Source: Scolanthus callimorphus (taxonomy: Eukaryota; Cnidaria; Anthozoa; Actiniaria; Edwardsiidae). Taken from it: DNA of 64,000 nt. The stretch is from positions 310,001 to 374,000 of the forward strand of contig JAWWUD010000110.1 of the NCBI GenBank assembly GCA_033964015.1. The letters run 5' to 3'. A program made the translations under genes and the position numbers. Each line of letters begins with the position of its first letter. Position 1 is the stretch's first letter. The notes under the pieces were generated by a model, which saw only the letters and a program-made list of their open reading frames with translations, was not told the DNA's origin and did not search any database. Of this stretch, positions 46,100-57,558 are shown in pieces.

Positions 46100-47825
46100 A
46101 GCTCCCTTATTCAGGGTAGCATGGAACGCGAAAGAGGAATGTTTTGAGTTTTGGGAAGGTACTAGTAAAACGTACAACTCTTGTGGCGACTCAATCCACG
46201 ATTACGGAAAAGATGGCATCGCGCGCGTCATTCTGGGAAAATGTAGCAACTTGACTCAAGGTCAAGACAAAAAAGATGCGAAACTACCGCAGAAAAATTC
46301 ACTTTGTTCGTTATTCGGGAATAGGGTTGGTAAAATATGAAAGGAAACACGCTCTTAAGGGAATCCATATTCAAAGGAGGAAATTTTGAACTGGATTTGG
46401 GATGGAAATATTGCCAAAACCATGTAAGTTGTGTCACCGTGTGCTTTCGAGGGAAGTCAAATTTTGAATACGGTGCAAAATGCTTGCTTTTTCGCACATT
46501 TTACCTAATTTCTTGGCATTTATCGATGGAAATACCAACATGGCGATATACTTTGTCCCCTGACAGCGACGAATCGATAAGTTTCCTATGTTTTCATTGT
46601 CTATTTATGCAAAGTATTCGCAAAGTTTGGAAATTATAATTTTGATTTCGGGTTCCCGATAATTATCGGGGGGTTATGGGAGTTTCGAGAAACACTTTTC
46701 GGGACTCCTAAATCTCGCCCGAAAAACCACCCGAAAAGTTTATCGGGCCCGAAAATATCGGGCGATTTCGAGAAACGACCCCCAGCTCCCTTATTCAGGG
46801 TAGCATGGAACGAAAGAGGAATGTTTTGAGTTTTGGGAAGGTACTAGTAAAACGTACAACTCTTGTGGCGACTCAATCCACGATTACGGAAAAGATGGCA
46901 TCGCGCGCGTCATGGGAAAATGTACCAACTTGACTCAAGGTCAAGACAAAAAAGATGCGAAACTACCGCAGAAAAATTCACTTTGTTCGTTATTCGGGAA
47001 TAGGGTTGGCAAAATATGAAAGGAAACACGCTCTTAAGGGAATCCATATTGAAAGGAGGAAATTTTGAACTGGATTTGGGATGGAAATATTGCCAAAACC
47101 ATGTAAGTTGTGTCACCGTGTGCTTTCGAGGAAAGTCAAATTTTGAATACGGTGCAAAATGCTTGCTTTTTCGCACATTTTACCTAATTTCTTGGCATTT
47201 ATCGATGGAAATACCAACATGGCGATATACTTTGTCCCCTGACAGCGACGAATCGATAAGTTTCCTATGTTTTCATTGTCTATTTATGCAAAGTATTCGC
47301 AAAGTTTGGAAATTATAATTTTGATTTCGGGTTCCCGATAATTATCGGGGGGTTTTGGGAGTTTCGAGAAACACTTTTCGGGACTCCTAAATCTCGCCCG
47401 AAAAACCACCCGAAAAGTTTATCGGGCCCGAAAATATCGGGCGATTTCGAGAAACGACCCCCAGCTCCCTTATTCAGGGTAGCATGGAACGAAAGAGGAA
47501 TGTTTTGAGTTTTGGGAAGGTACTAGTAAAACGTACAACTCTTGTAACGACTCAATCCACGATTACGGAAAAGATGGCATCGCGCGCGTCATTCTGGGAA
47601 AATGTACCAACTTGAGTCAAGGTCAAGACAAAAAAGATGCGAAACTACCGCAGAAAAATTCACTTTGTTCGTTATTCGGGAATAGGGTTGGCAAAATATG
47701 AAAGGAAACACGCTCTTAAGGGAATCCATATTCAAAGGAGGAAATTTTGAACTGGATTTGGGATGGAAATATTGCCAAAATCATGTAAGTTGTGTCACCG
47801 TGTGCTTTCGAGGGAAGTCAAAATT
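45790..47825 (+). repeat. tandem array, ~682-bp unit, about three copies
   Basis: AGCTCCCTTATTCAGGGTAG recurs at 46100, 46784 and 47463, a period of 684 then 679 bp, with very high identity. The array starts and ends part-way through a unit. Each unit includes GAAAAGATGGCATCGCGCGC and CACTTTGTTCGTTATTCGGG, which also occur inverted at 50.6-50.8 kb. The ~100-codon frames in each copy are repeat products. Confidence 0.9.
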
Positions 47826-48811
47826 TGACTTTCCAGTTGATGTAGATCTGCCAAAATTAGTTCATTCTACACTTTTACGTTTCCCGTTCCACTAATGATT
47901 CAATGTCAATGATTTAGGTACCTTATAGAAACCATTTCTCTAGTTAAATTTTGCAAAGCCGAAAGTATTCAGAGAAAAATACGGCAACCTTCCTTTAGAT
48001 AGCCAGCGTTCGAAGTATTTTGCGTAAAGTAGGCGAATTGAATGGCATGTTTGCAGATCGATTTGCTTTTATTATTTAATCTAAGACCCTCTAAATACAA
48101 AAGTGGCCAAGTAAGACTAGAGGTGAAACTTGTTAAAAAGGTATTGTGTAGTCCTTTGAGAAAAATTGTTTGCCGGTAAATAGCAAAGTACTGGTCCGAT
48201 ATTCACTAACGGTGGTGCACCGTGCATGAGGGATTCAAATGTAGCACCCCCAATTTACCAAAAGCAAAATTGATCTGCAATTTTTCTTATTAATTTTTTA
48301 TTCATATTTGTTTTAGTATTTTTTCAAGACTTGTAAGCCTTGTTTTCTAACAAATAATTTTCAAAATGCAGTAAAAGAAAACAGCTTGAAAAACAAGTTA
48401 AACTAGACGCATAAAATGCGTGAACTCGGGCTTGCCTTTAGGTCTACAAGGGCGTGCAAAAAGGTCAAAAGCAGAAACACGTGACCATCTCAGGAATCTA
48501 ACCTTAATGGTCTTTCAGTCTTCCCAATTACTGATGACGAAGGTTGATTGAAATGCAAAGCGGGCATAAACAATTCTTTAGAAACCCATGCATGGATTTT
48601 TGTAGATAGAACTATCCATAGATCCATACCAGACTATAGATCTGTTCAAACTACTACAACAAGAGGCAGTTACCCCTTTCTATTGAAGTTTCATTTTGTG
48701 TATTATACTGTATGGCTTTAATTTATTTTACACAGAAATTTCAATTGTGTGAATGTATAGAATTTCAAGTTCGGGTACATGAATTTATGGCACTCAAGAA
48801 ATTAGGCATAA
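47826..48811. other. no feature recognised
   Basis: AT-rich spacer without motifs that I can identify. Confidence 0.35.
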
Positions 48812-49215
48812 ATTCCTTTTAGGCATAAATTCCTTTTGTGCATATAAATTTCTTTTCGTGCATATTACCACTGTATGCATTGCTACGCGACCTCAAAATT
48901 CACTGTTGCGATGGGCGATTGGCGATTTTTAGCCGTCAATCAAAACCAAAACGTTGGATTTGGCTACTTCGGTGGGTCGACATTAATTGTAAAATCAACT
49001 AAAATAATTGTAAGCTATCCTTTGGCTTTCTGTCCTAGAATTATGAACTTTCTGACTCAAGAAAATTAACATTACAATTCCTTTGCTGAGAATTCAATCG
49101 CAACCGTGAATTTTGAGGTCGCGTAGCAATGCATACAGCAGTACAGTGGTAAAATATATTTCCTTTTGTGCATATAAAATGTCTTTTTGTGCATACAAAA
49201 GTTCTTTTTGTGCAC
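48812..49215. repeat. inverted repeat with TTTTGTGCATATAAA ends
   Basis: The left part (TTCCTTTTGTGCATATAAAT, then TATGCATTGCTACGCGACCT and CAAAATTCAC) is answered by GTGAATTTTGAGGTCGCGTA, GCAATGCATACAG and TTTTGTGCATATAAAAT. The arms are about 110-130 bp. AGGCATAAATTCCTTTT is repeated in tandem just upstream. Confidence 0.7.
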
Positions 49216-50584
49216 ATACAAATTATCATGTGTTTTCATACATTTTTAGAAAACATACAGCAATCAGTCGCAACATAACACAACACTGAAGCTAGTTATA
49301 GACACACAAAGTGTTTAGGCACAAACAAAACCAATGCCATCGTAGTGTATACACACAAACCTAGAATGGAATCAAGCAGGAATCAAGCATAAACAAGCTT
49401 ACACAAAAGGAAGGGCACACATCGAGAATATACATACCAAAACAATTGGGGATTAAATTAGAACCCTCCGAACTGGTTAGTTTTATACTGCTAAATCCAC
49501 AATCCTTTAAATTGCGCAATTTAAAGACACGAGTTGCAAGAGTTCGCCTGAGGAACGAATCTTCTGCAGTTTAGCCCAGACCGAACACACGTTTTCCTTC
49601 GTTTCCTGTAAATCTCTTCGATCATTCGTAAATAAATGGCATTGGTCAGGTCACACCTCAATTTGTTCTATCAGGAGTCCATATCTATTGAATGTAGCCA
49701 TATTTCTAGGTTTTAAATCGGCTAGAAATCGAAGGTTTCATATTCTTCTTTCCACGCACTGGACGGTGACGGCCATGTTGTTTGAGGCAAAAACTTATAT
49801 TAATAGATTCTGCGCGCTGATTGGCTAAATTTTGATGCGCTGAGAAGAACCTGTTAATAACTGCACACTGATTGGCTACGCCATTTTGAATCTGCTTTTT
49901 GCGTCTGAAAGTTGAAGGAAAAAAAGACGGGGCAGATTATAACTCGGGTCTTCCTTCCACAGGAAGCCCGAGTAATAAAAACATCATGTGACTTCGCACA
50001 ACTGGTTTTTCATTTAGTGAAATTAGAAATTTATCTTTGAAAAAATTGTATCGAAAAATGTCAGAAAGCATTTCTAAAGGTGTTCTAGAAATTTCCTCAG
50101 CAATAAGACGTATTTTCGCTAAATGCCTTCAGGTAATGTCAGCAGCTTTTTTTTCTTAAACATAGTTCTTCTTCTTTTAGTATATGACATGACTTTCTCG
50201 TATTTTCATAACAATAATTAAAGGACTACTTGAACAGTTTATCCGTTGTTTCTGAAATTTATCACAGTGCGCTATGAAAAACAGAGTAGTGTGCATTTGT
50301 TTTCATTATCATAAACTACAAATATCATGAATGTTAAGCATCAGACATTGGGTATGTTTATATATTTGTCGTTATTATGATTGATTTTCAAGGAGATTTG
50401 TTGAGGTGATAGTGCTACTGTTAAGAGAGTTGTAGCATTTAGAAGGAGTTTTATTTTCTCGAAAGGGGACCGTGAAAAAATTAGCGCTACTACAAAGAAG
50501 CATATTTCTTCTCAATATCTACGCTTTTTTCACTAAATTTATCTTTGGACTTGTCTTTTGCTAATAAGTAACTACTTATAATTT
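49216..50584. other. no gene recognised
   Basis: Spacer with short frames only. Confidence 0.35.
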
Positions 50585-50757
50585 TTTCATCCTGATTCCC
50601 GAATAACGAACAAAGTGAATTTTTCTGCGGTAGTTTCGCACGGCACGTGTGACCTTTCAGCCATCTTTTTTGTCTTGACCTTGATTCAATTTGGTACATT
50701 TTCCCAGAATGCTGCGCGCGGCGCCATCTTTTCCGTAATCGTGGATTGGGTTCCTAT
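50585..50757 (-). repeat. inverted, diverged copy of part of the 682-bp unit
   Basis: On the minus strand ATCCACGATTACGGAAAAGA, TGGCGCCGCGCGCAGCATTC, TGGGAAAATGTACCAA and GCGAAACTACCGCAGAAAAA match 46190-46320 and its repeats. The short frame after AAGATGG (M-A-P-R-A-A-F-W-E-N-V-P-N, stop) resembles M-A-S-R-A-S-F-W-E-N-V in the tandem copies. Confidence 0.75.
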
Positions 50758-51338
50758 CTTTCTCGATGTCCAGGGCCATGCGAGAATCTGAGGTTTGGGA
50801 AGTTGTGAGTTAGGACATACGTCTTTTAGAGTTGGTGTAAGTTACGACCTACACAAAAGTTCAATAAAACGGGAAGAACTATATGTACGACGAATATACA
50901 TTAGTATTGGTCACATTCTTAGGCGCGGCGGTATAAAGTTCGGTATTAGCAACATAGCATGGAAGGCCAGAGGAGAGTCTGAGTGTTTGGAAAGGTACAT
51001 TTTATGGTACACATTTTTGCTATTCAGCTGGGTTTCAGTTTGCAATCGTACAAGTTCAGGTATCAGACGGACGGAATATGCGGGGAGAGTCTGAGTTTCG
51101 GGAAAAGATGTACCATTTTAGGTCAATGTTAGTTATACTGATATTGGGACTTGTCAGATGGGCGGAGCCAGGTCTCCTCACAACTTATAGAGCACAATGA
51201 GAACAATGACAACACTATACTGTTTCAGAATGCTCTTTCATTTAATGCGCTTTTCAAGACCTTTTTACATTAACTATTGATATATAGAATGATTCATAAT
51301 ATCCTATTTTTCTTTTCTAGTGGACATACTAAAAGTTC
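50758..51338. other. no gene recognised
   Basis: A 99-codon frame (50795-51094) has no recognisable motif. This stretch lies downstream (3') of the candidate peptide precursor. Confidence 0.35.
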
Positions 51339-51717
51339 TCATCTTTTTCCTGCAAAGGGGACCAAATTTGGTCCTTGTCGTTTTCCGTCAAAGGGGACCA
51401 AATTTGGTCCTTGTCTTTTTCCTGCAAAAGGGACCAAATTTGGTCCTTGTCTTTTTCTTGCAAAGGGGACCAAATTTGGACCTTGTCTTTTTCCGTCAAA
51501 AGGGACGAAATTTGGTCCTTGTCTTTTACCTGCAAAAGGGACCAAATTTGGTCCTTGTCTTTTTCTTGCAAATGGTACCAAATTCGGTCCTTGCCGTTTT
51601 CTAGTTTCCATCGATTTTTTATTTGAATGTGGTCTTTGAACGTCTTTCACGCCCTCGGTGCAGTAGTACGGAATGACAAAGCTGCTCATGTGTGGCTCCT
51701 CTACCATTTCGAAATAG
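51339..51717 (-). CDS. candidate amidated neuropeptide precursor, 3' exon
   Basis: This minus-strand frame encodes seven tandem 12-residue units of the form Q-G-P-N-L-V-P-F-A/D-G/R-K-R. The stop codon (51339-51341) follows directly after the last Gly-Lys-Arg. Each unit starts with Gln after a dibasic site (possible pyroglutamate). Five of seven have Gly before Lys-Arg, the signal for C-terminal amidation; the other two have Arg-Lys-Arg. About 38 residues precede the repeats and contain more basic pairs (S-N-K-K, E-T-R-K-R). Most differences between units are silent in this frame (GGA/GGT, CCA/CCG, GTC/GTA, CCT/CCC/CCA, AGA/CGA/CGG), with only Leu/Phe, Ala/Asp and Gly/Arg replacements. No signal peptide is present. 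A good 3' splice site (TTTCTGCTTGCAG, ending at 51718) suggests that it lies in an upstream exon that I could not identify. The 36-bp unit is open in other frames too, so a non-coding minisatellite remains possible. Confidence 0.5.
51342..51593 (-). repeat. 36-bp tandem repeat, seven units
   Basis: Each unit contains the palindrome GGACCAAATTTGGTCC or a one-base variant. The length is a multiple of three, so several frames on both strands stay open. This is the coding repeat of the candidate precursor. Confidence 0.95.
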
Positions 51718-52420
51718 CTGCAAGCAGAAACATGGACAACAACTTACAAAACAACCTGATCATATAACATTAATCGATTAATTTTTCTAAAACTTTTCCG
51801 TGTGAATTTAATTCTGTATATGAAGTCTACCAGGCTTTTGATGCCAAAATTAACAGTAATCAACTAGTCACATTTGGTATTGCCGTTTCGAAGAGAACAC
51901 AGGGAGCTCTGTCCTTTCCTGTGAAATAAAATACATGTGTTTTTGCTGTGAGCGAGCGAACAGCGCAACTAATTCCGGTGTACAATCGTTAACTGGGAGC
52001 CATTAATTTCGGTGTGTAGTGCATTTTTCGATAGCTGAGCGCCATTTTGCATTACGCACGCAGTGCATTCTGGGACAGTTCGGGCCGTTCCTCCGTGTAC
52101 ATACCTGTAACACCTCACGAGTTGCGTCAAAAAAGCTTAGTAGAACGAATTATGATGAATGGAGAGCTGAACACAAAGTCCTCTGGGAATGGTTCGTACA
52201 CGGAGGTTAACCCGATTTTCGTATGGATGTCTGTCTGGCAAATCGATATCAACAGGGATCGCCTCGTTGTGCAAGCAGAGAAGTTGTATCAGGATTCCTT
52301 TGGAATTTCGGGTCACCCATGTTATTCCACACACGCCTAAATCGAGGAATGCTCACTGGCACTTAGAATTTTTTTCTAAACAAGCGCTCACCTACAGAAG
52401 TGAAAAAAGAATTATGAAAA
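51718..52420. other. no gene recognised; upstream side of the peptide precursor
   Basis: Any intron and first exon of the precursor would begin here and run to higher coordinates. Overlapping frames at 52.0-52.4 kb on both strands have no recognisable motif. Confidence 0.35.
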
Positions 52421-52426
52421 TCATCA

Positions 52427-52490
52427 GGGTTCGAACCTGTATCTTTCCAGTTACTATACCCTAGCCCTAACCACTACCCTACCAGTGAAT
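52427..52490 (-). mobile_element. tRNA-like SINE head
   Basis: On the minus strand an A-box-like TAGTGGTTAGG (about 52468-52478) is followed at tRNA-like spacing by the B box GGTTCGAACCC (52427-52437). No clean cloverleaf or acceptor stem is visible, so a tRNA-derived SINE fragment is more likely than a tRNA gene. Confidence 0.45.
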
Positions 52491-53077
52491 TCGCTGGTTC
52501 GGACAGCTCGTTTTATTGATTACGTACCTTAATAGTATTAATCTTTAATAGAACGAGGCATATACTATAAAAATATATTAAAACGATGTATTAACCCTTA
52601 TCCTGACTAGTAGTCTTGATAGTTCAAATATTTTGAATGTTTTTAGGTCAATTTGAAGTAATATTGTCAAAAATATCGTTAAATTATTCATGGTGAGCAT
52701 TCCTCCATTTAGGAATGACGGTTATTCCATCGTTTCTAGGTAAGTTCGGTAAAATTAAAAGGAAATTTCTGCAGAAACCCATCCATGTGATTTGTCATGG
52801 GAATATGATTATATGAATTCCCATGCACTAATCCCCCCAACCTTGTAATATCCAAACACATCCCATTCATGGGAATTGGATGACAAATCCCACACATGGG
52901 ATTTCTTTCACACGAATGAGAAAAATCGTTCCCATCGGGATTTCGTGAATCCGGTCCATCCAAATAAAAACATACATGTGTTACGGAATACCACGGATGG
53001 GAATTATGGAATTTCCCATTCTAAAACACACATTTATATATTGTGCTTGATAAACACAATTCCCCATTGTTGTCTTA
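52491..53077. other. stretch rich in ATGGGAATT-type short repeats
   Basis: Between about 52770 and 53020, CCCATG / CATGGG and GGGAATT / AATTCCC recur in both orientations without a fixed period. No gene. Confidence 0.45.
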
Positions 53078-53373
53078 AGGCCCGTTTACACTAACAATTT
53101 TTGCTGCAATTTTTGTCGCGCGAGTCGCGGCGATTTTTCTCGCACGTACGCGTGAACTTAAAATCACTAATGTAAACTATGTGCAACTCGACGCGATCTG
53201 CCGCAATTTTTGTCGCGTGATGTCGCGGAGATTTCAAACATGTTCGAAACTCTTTGCAACTTGATGCGATTTGAAGAAAAGAGAGCGCAGAAATCGCACC
53301 GGATTTGCATCTAGTCCGCGCGAGAAAAATCGCCGCGACAAATGCAACAAAAATCGCAAGTGTAAACCGGCCT
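53078..53373. mobile_element. PIF/Harbinger-type MITE (296 bp)
   Basis: The ends are AGGCCCGTTTACACT and (in complement) AGGCCGGTTTACACT, with TTA duplicated on both sides (53075-53077, 53374-53376). The interior repeats GCAATTTTTGTCGCG in both orientations. The frames inside are not genes. Confidence 0.85.
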
Positions 53374-53619
53374 TTAAGAGGGATTTCCTGAGAAAGTGTT
53401 CCAGAAGTCAAAAACTGGGGTTGTCAGATTTCGATAAAAATTTCTACATAAGTTAGTCTTAAGAGAAACTAAGAATGCCTGTTTGGTTTGGTTCTTGGCA
53501 ATTTCCTTTGTGAATAACAAGGGGGGTTCCGATTTTGACCCTGAGACCTTCAATATTGAAGATCTTACAAGGCACAATAAGAAGCTTTCATTACAGCAGA
53601 AACATAACAAAGTCAAGGA

Positions 53620-54095
53620 CATTTAACTTGTATCATGTGAATCTAGTATCAATACCCTTTTACAACATATGTGTAGTTTACAGCTAAAGCCATCTGGTGG
53701 GGAGGAGCATGGCACTAGTTTAACCCAATTTTTTAAGGGACAAGATGAACTGGATGTTTTGGACATTCTGAGGCGCCCTACTTGGCTGCAGTAGCCGATC
53801 TTGCTTCTCACTAGGTCAAGTAAAGGATCTTTCTAACTTGTGGGTCCCTTGCGTCAAAACTAGAGCTCCTCACAAAACCTAGCATTTTGTTGGCCTTACT
53901 GGTTACCTCTTGCACGATGATTACGCCAAGGTCCTTTTGCCGATTGATTGCCTTCAACGTCTCGCCGTACAAGCTGTAAGGGAACTTTATGGGTTGGACA
54001 TTTCTCGTGACAAAGAAGTCCGCATTTTGATTGGTTTAAATCCATCTGCCATCTGCTTATAAGGATAACGAATTTAGGGCCACAGATCTGCCAAC
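53620..54095 (-). pseudogene. LINE reverse-transcriptase fragment
   Basis: Minus-strand remnants read W-Q-M-D-L-N-Q-S-K-C, then after a frame change YSLYGETLKAINRQKDLGV and SKANKMLGFVRSSSFDA, then a further shifted stretch with R-S-K-I-G-Y-C-S-Q. This is the thumb/C-terminal region of a LINE RT. Both ends are missing. Confidence 0.7.
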
Positions 54096-55284
54096 AACAA
54101 CCACTTCCAGCACTACCGTCCAATCTCAAAAGACTTTTAAGGATATATTATTATTCTCGAACACATCTTGGTTATTAGCAAATTCCAAGCATCATGTGTA
54201 GCTCTGTGCTGACAGCAAAAGAGTTTCACGGTGTCTTGTTTACCACTGTGAGGACGAGAGGAGAACTGGGTTTGACTCGTTTCTTCGGGTACCCTGTGTA
54301 CATATTACATTTTATTCTGGTGCATTTTATTCGCTCATAGAAACTTTAGTGCCGGATTATAGATTACAGCAAACATAGTTGAATGAGTGTTCGTTCGGGG
54401 ACGACCTGGACTATTGCGGTCCTGTAGAAAGGCTAGAAATTGCTGTAGAATTCTAGAAATGCCCCACCTCTTGGTTGCAGCAAAGTAGCTTCTGGGAACG
54501 AGGAACACCGAAGATAGTTTTAGATAAGACGGCAAGATAGTAAGTACATATCAATACTCTACTCTGCCTTGAGATCATGATCATATCTACCAAGGGCGTT
54601 AGGACTACGACATACGAATGTGCGATTGAGCCCATTGGTCAGAACAGGTCTAAAATCAGGGTTTAAGATGGGGCGGCATCCACTCGGGCTCCTCAAGTAC
54701 AGCGAGTCGCGACTGCACAGGACAACTTCTGAGAGCTTGAGCACACCACAACAATTATACAACGACGGGCGTATCGTCACGTAATGCCTCTTAGTGATTT
54801 TGGACTTCTTACACGACAAGTTAGCTAAATGCATTACTGCAAATAGAAATGAAATCGAAATCATTCCAATGCGCTCGATCTACTCCCTGGAAAATGCCCT
54901 TTTCATATGCCAGCCATAAAAAGGCGTACAACATAGAACACTGAGGGGAGATCCCGGCTATATGCCAGTGGGTGAGTGTTTGCCTGGTACGTGTAATTAG
55001 TTTGTGGCTCTTTAGTAGAAAACGTTTTACAAGACACTTCATTACTTGTATAGTGGTTAGTGGGGCTTATGCATATCTGAATTTTGAGTACCACTGAAAT
55101 AATGTCTAGGAACGCCGCACAAAACTCTCGGAAATATTGCTATATTTGTAACTGGGGTGGTAAGCTCTATAAATGTGCTAATTTAATGTCTTTATTTACA
55201 CAGCTATATTGTTAGCATAATTTTCCAAAATCTGACCTTTTACTAATAAAGGCATATCTAAACTGCACGACATTTGCGTTTATG
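54096..55284. other. no gene recognised
   Basis: Overlapping minus-strand frames at 54.3-55.1 kb lack recognisable domains. One (ATG 54864) starts with a hydrophobic stretch, but nothing else supports it. Confidence 0.35.
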
Positions 55285-55652
55285 CGCTAGTCACTGGGAA
55301 GCCCCGCGCCCCCGTACCGCGGGGAATATCGGGGGTTTAATTATTGTTTAAGAAAAGCCACGGTATGCAGGGAATTATAGAGGTTTTTAGATCGTGGTTG
55401 CTGCTACGGCCGGGATTGTAGGCGGGGCTGGGCCGGGATTCGCCAACCACAGCAGTTTTTCCCTGCAAATATAAACGTTATTTAATGTTTCACACAGTAT
55501 TTTATTATGTTTCTAAGCGGCACAGAAATTGGTGGCCCCGGGGGAGACAATAAGTCTAGATTAGAGGAATTAGCGGGGCACTAGCAGGCTCAGAAATATA
55601 ATGCCCCGCTATTCCCCGGATAAGGGGGCACAGAGCTTTCCACTGACTAGTG
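55285..55652. mobile_element. GC-rich TIR element (~368 bp)
   Basis: CGCTAGTCACTGGGAAGC at the left matches the complement of the right end, CACTAGTCAGTGGAAAGC. The interior is rich in CCCCGC / GCGGGG. No convincing target duplication, so the superfamily is open. Confidence 0.6.
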
Positions 55653-55868
55653 CATTACAAATACATATACCACCCACCACTGAAAAAATTTCGCAATAGC
55701 ATGTTCCGTTGAGAAGTTATGAATTATCAAAGTTTGAATTTCCCGCCAAATGTTTCTAAAAATAGCACAAAATTTAAACTTTAAAAAATCATAACTTCTC
55801 AACGGAATATGCTGTTGCCATAATTTTTTCAGTTTTGAGCCCTTCGTAACGTAGCTCTTTGTAATGCA
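55651..55868. repeat. 218-bp hairpin element
   Basis: TGCATTACAAA and TTTGTAATGCA are the ends. The inner arms pair GTTCCGTTGAGAAGTTATGA with TCATAACTTCTCAACGGAAT, with an extension to GAAAAAATT / AATTTTTTC. It directly follows the preceding TIR element. Confidence 0.75.
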
Positions 55869-56689
55869 CCTACAAATATAGTCGTAATAACAATTTGAAA
55901 TTTTCATAGCATTTTGATGACGTCATTTTCCCTCCAAAAGTCGTTAATTTGAAAAATGTAAAACCATAGGTACCTCGAACGTCCGATGAACTACTTACAT
56001 GTGAAGTTTGGCTGCAAATGTATGAAAACTCTCGGAGTAATACTGTACTTGCGGGATTTGATGAATTGCCAGCCCAGCGTGTATGGAGCTATAAATGTCT
56101 CTAAGAATGGATTTTGCGTACGTGCACACACTCGCGCCCGTTAAAAGCACCGTGTTGGAGAAGTTATTCCTCCCCGTTGGCAGGGCAAATGGGCCCGTGC
56201 CGTGATCCACGACAAGACAAGACTACTTCAACGACTATAACCAAACTTTGACATTCATTTGCCAAGGCTCCTCATCAAGATCTTAAACGAGTGAGACTCA
56301 AACGATGCTGACCAAGTAGCATCTCAACGAAGCTTATGCTTTGTTTACGACCCCTATCGGGCTATCGAATTACTACTTCTACGGCTGAGTCTTTAACATT
56401 CATTTGTATTCATTCTACTGCCAAGCGAGCTAATGACTGTGCCTACCAAACAAGATCTGGGCCACGAAGCCGCCATTTTGATTTTTTATCAACACAACAT
56501 CTACTGCATCTAATGTCTACTGCGTACATTGACTCGTTGATTATCAATATTATTCATCATCCACACCAAGATGAAGTTTACTCCTCGCCTGGAAATACAC
56601 TCAAGCCAAGTCCAGTTCCCAAAACAGCTTCTACTTCGTCCTCCGAACTCTCATTTAGCCGCGTTATCACGGTACTATCGGATATCAGA
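55869..56689. other. no gene recognised
   Basis: Frames at 55995-56210 and 56336-56692 have no recognisable motifs. Confidence 0.35.
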
Positions 56690-57073
56690 TGACAGAGCGG
56701 AAATGACCTGCTTAGATCACTAAATTTCAAATAATAAGGTCAGGTTAACTCAGACAAGCTTGATTTTTTGCATACAAACTCCTTGCCTGATTAAAAACAA
56801 AATATCAAAAATGACTTTTTTCTAATGGATCCGTCTTTGAGATATCAGTCTTTAAACTTTGATTTCTGTGCCATTTTATGGGAGAATTAGTACTTTGATC
56901 AGGAATTCTGCAAACTTTGTTCAATCATATCTAAAATTCATATTCTTCAAATTTCTTTAAAATTTGGAACTAAGCTGTTGGTCATAGAAACTCTTTGTAT
57001 ACGGAATCTTGAGCTTATATATTTAAATATGGCGAAGTTAGACATTTCATTTTTGGTCATTTCCGCTCTGTCA
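56690..57073. mobile_element. 384-bp MITE with 7-bp TATCAGA duplication
   Basis: The ends are TGACAGAGCGGAAATGACC and its exact complement. TATCAGA occurs on both sides (56683-56689, 57074-57080). The flanks join into the TATCAGATA-rich sequence of the neighbouring array. Non-coding. Confidence 0.8.
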
Positions 57074-57151
57074 TATCAGATAGTTATCTGATAATTACTT
57101 CTCTATACTTTGCATCTAGTATCTCATCGCTAACAGTAAAAATATACCAGA

Positions 57152-57558
57152 AATTCTAATATCGGATAATATCGCACTCTTCTTGGATAGTTAATGCTTG
57201 TGTAGAGAAACATAGTATCTGATATTTATCTGATATTTTCACCTTCCAATTAATATTTTTAACTTTGAAATAGCTTCGTTCTGTAAATTCTAATATCGGA
57301 TAATATCGCGATCTTCTTGGTTACTTAATGCGTTTGGAGAGAAACATAGTATCTGATATTTATCTGATATTTTCACCTTCTAGTAGATCATTCTATCTTT
57401 GAACAGCTTCGTTCTGTAAATTCTAATATCGGATAATATCGCAACCTTCTTGGATAATTAATGCGTTTGGAGAGAACATAGTATCTGATATTTATCTAAT
57501 ATTTTCACCTTTTAATTGATCATTCTAACTTTGAACAGCTTCGTTCTGTAAATTATAT
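57152..57558 (+). repeat. 133-bp tandem array, left block (three units)
   Basis: AATTCTAATATCGGATAATA recurs at 57152, 57286 and 57419. Each unit also has AGTATCTGATATTTATCTGA and GAACAGCTTCGTTCTGTAAA. The array resumes at 58979 after an insertion. Confidence 0.9.

Noticed and set aside
46337..47895. Three ~100-codon near-identical ORFs as a gene family
   Set aside because: They are copies of one tandem repeat unit, share it with frames on the opposite strand, and have no recognisable domain.
51277..51639. Plus-strand frames through the 36-bp repeat
   Set aside because: They are open only because the unit length is a multiple of three. Base differences between units are mostly amino-acid changes in these frames but silent in the minus-strand precursor frame.
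53374..53622. Hydrophobic minus-strand start (ATG 53622) as the missing signal-peptide exon of the precursor
   Set aside because: Its possible donor leaves phase 0, while the acceptor at 51717 needs an upstream exon with two bases of a split codon.
54559..54864. Hydrophobic minus-strand start (ATG 54864) as the missing signal-peptide exon
   Set aside because: The candidate donor leaves phase 1, and joining it would give an immediate stop codon.
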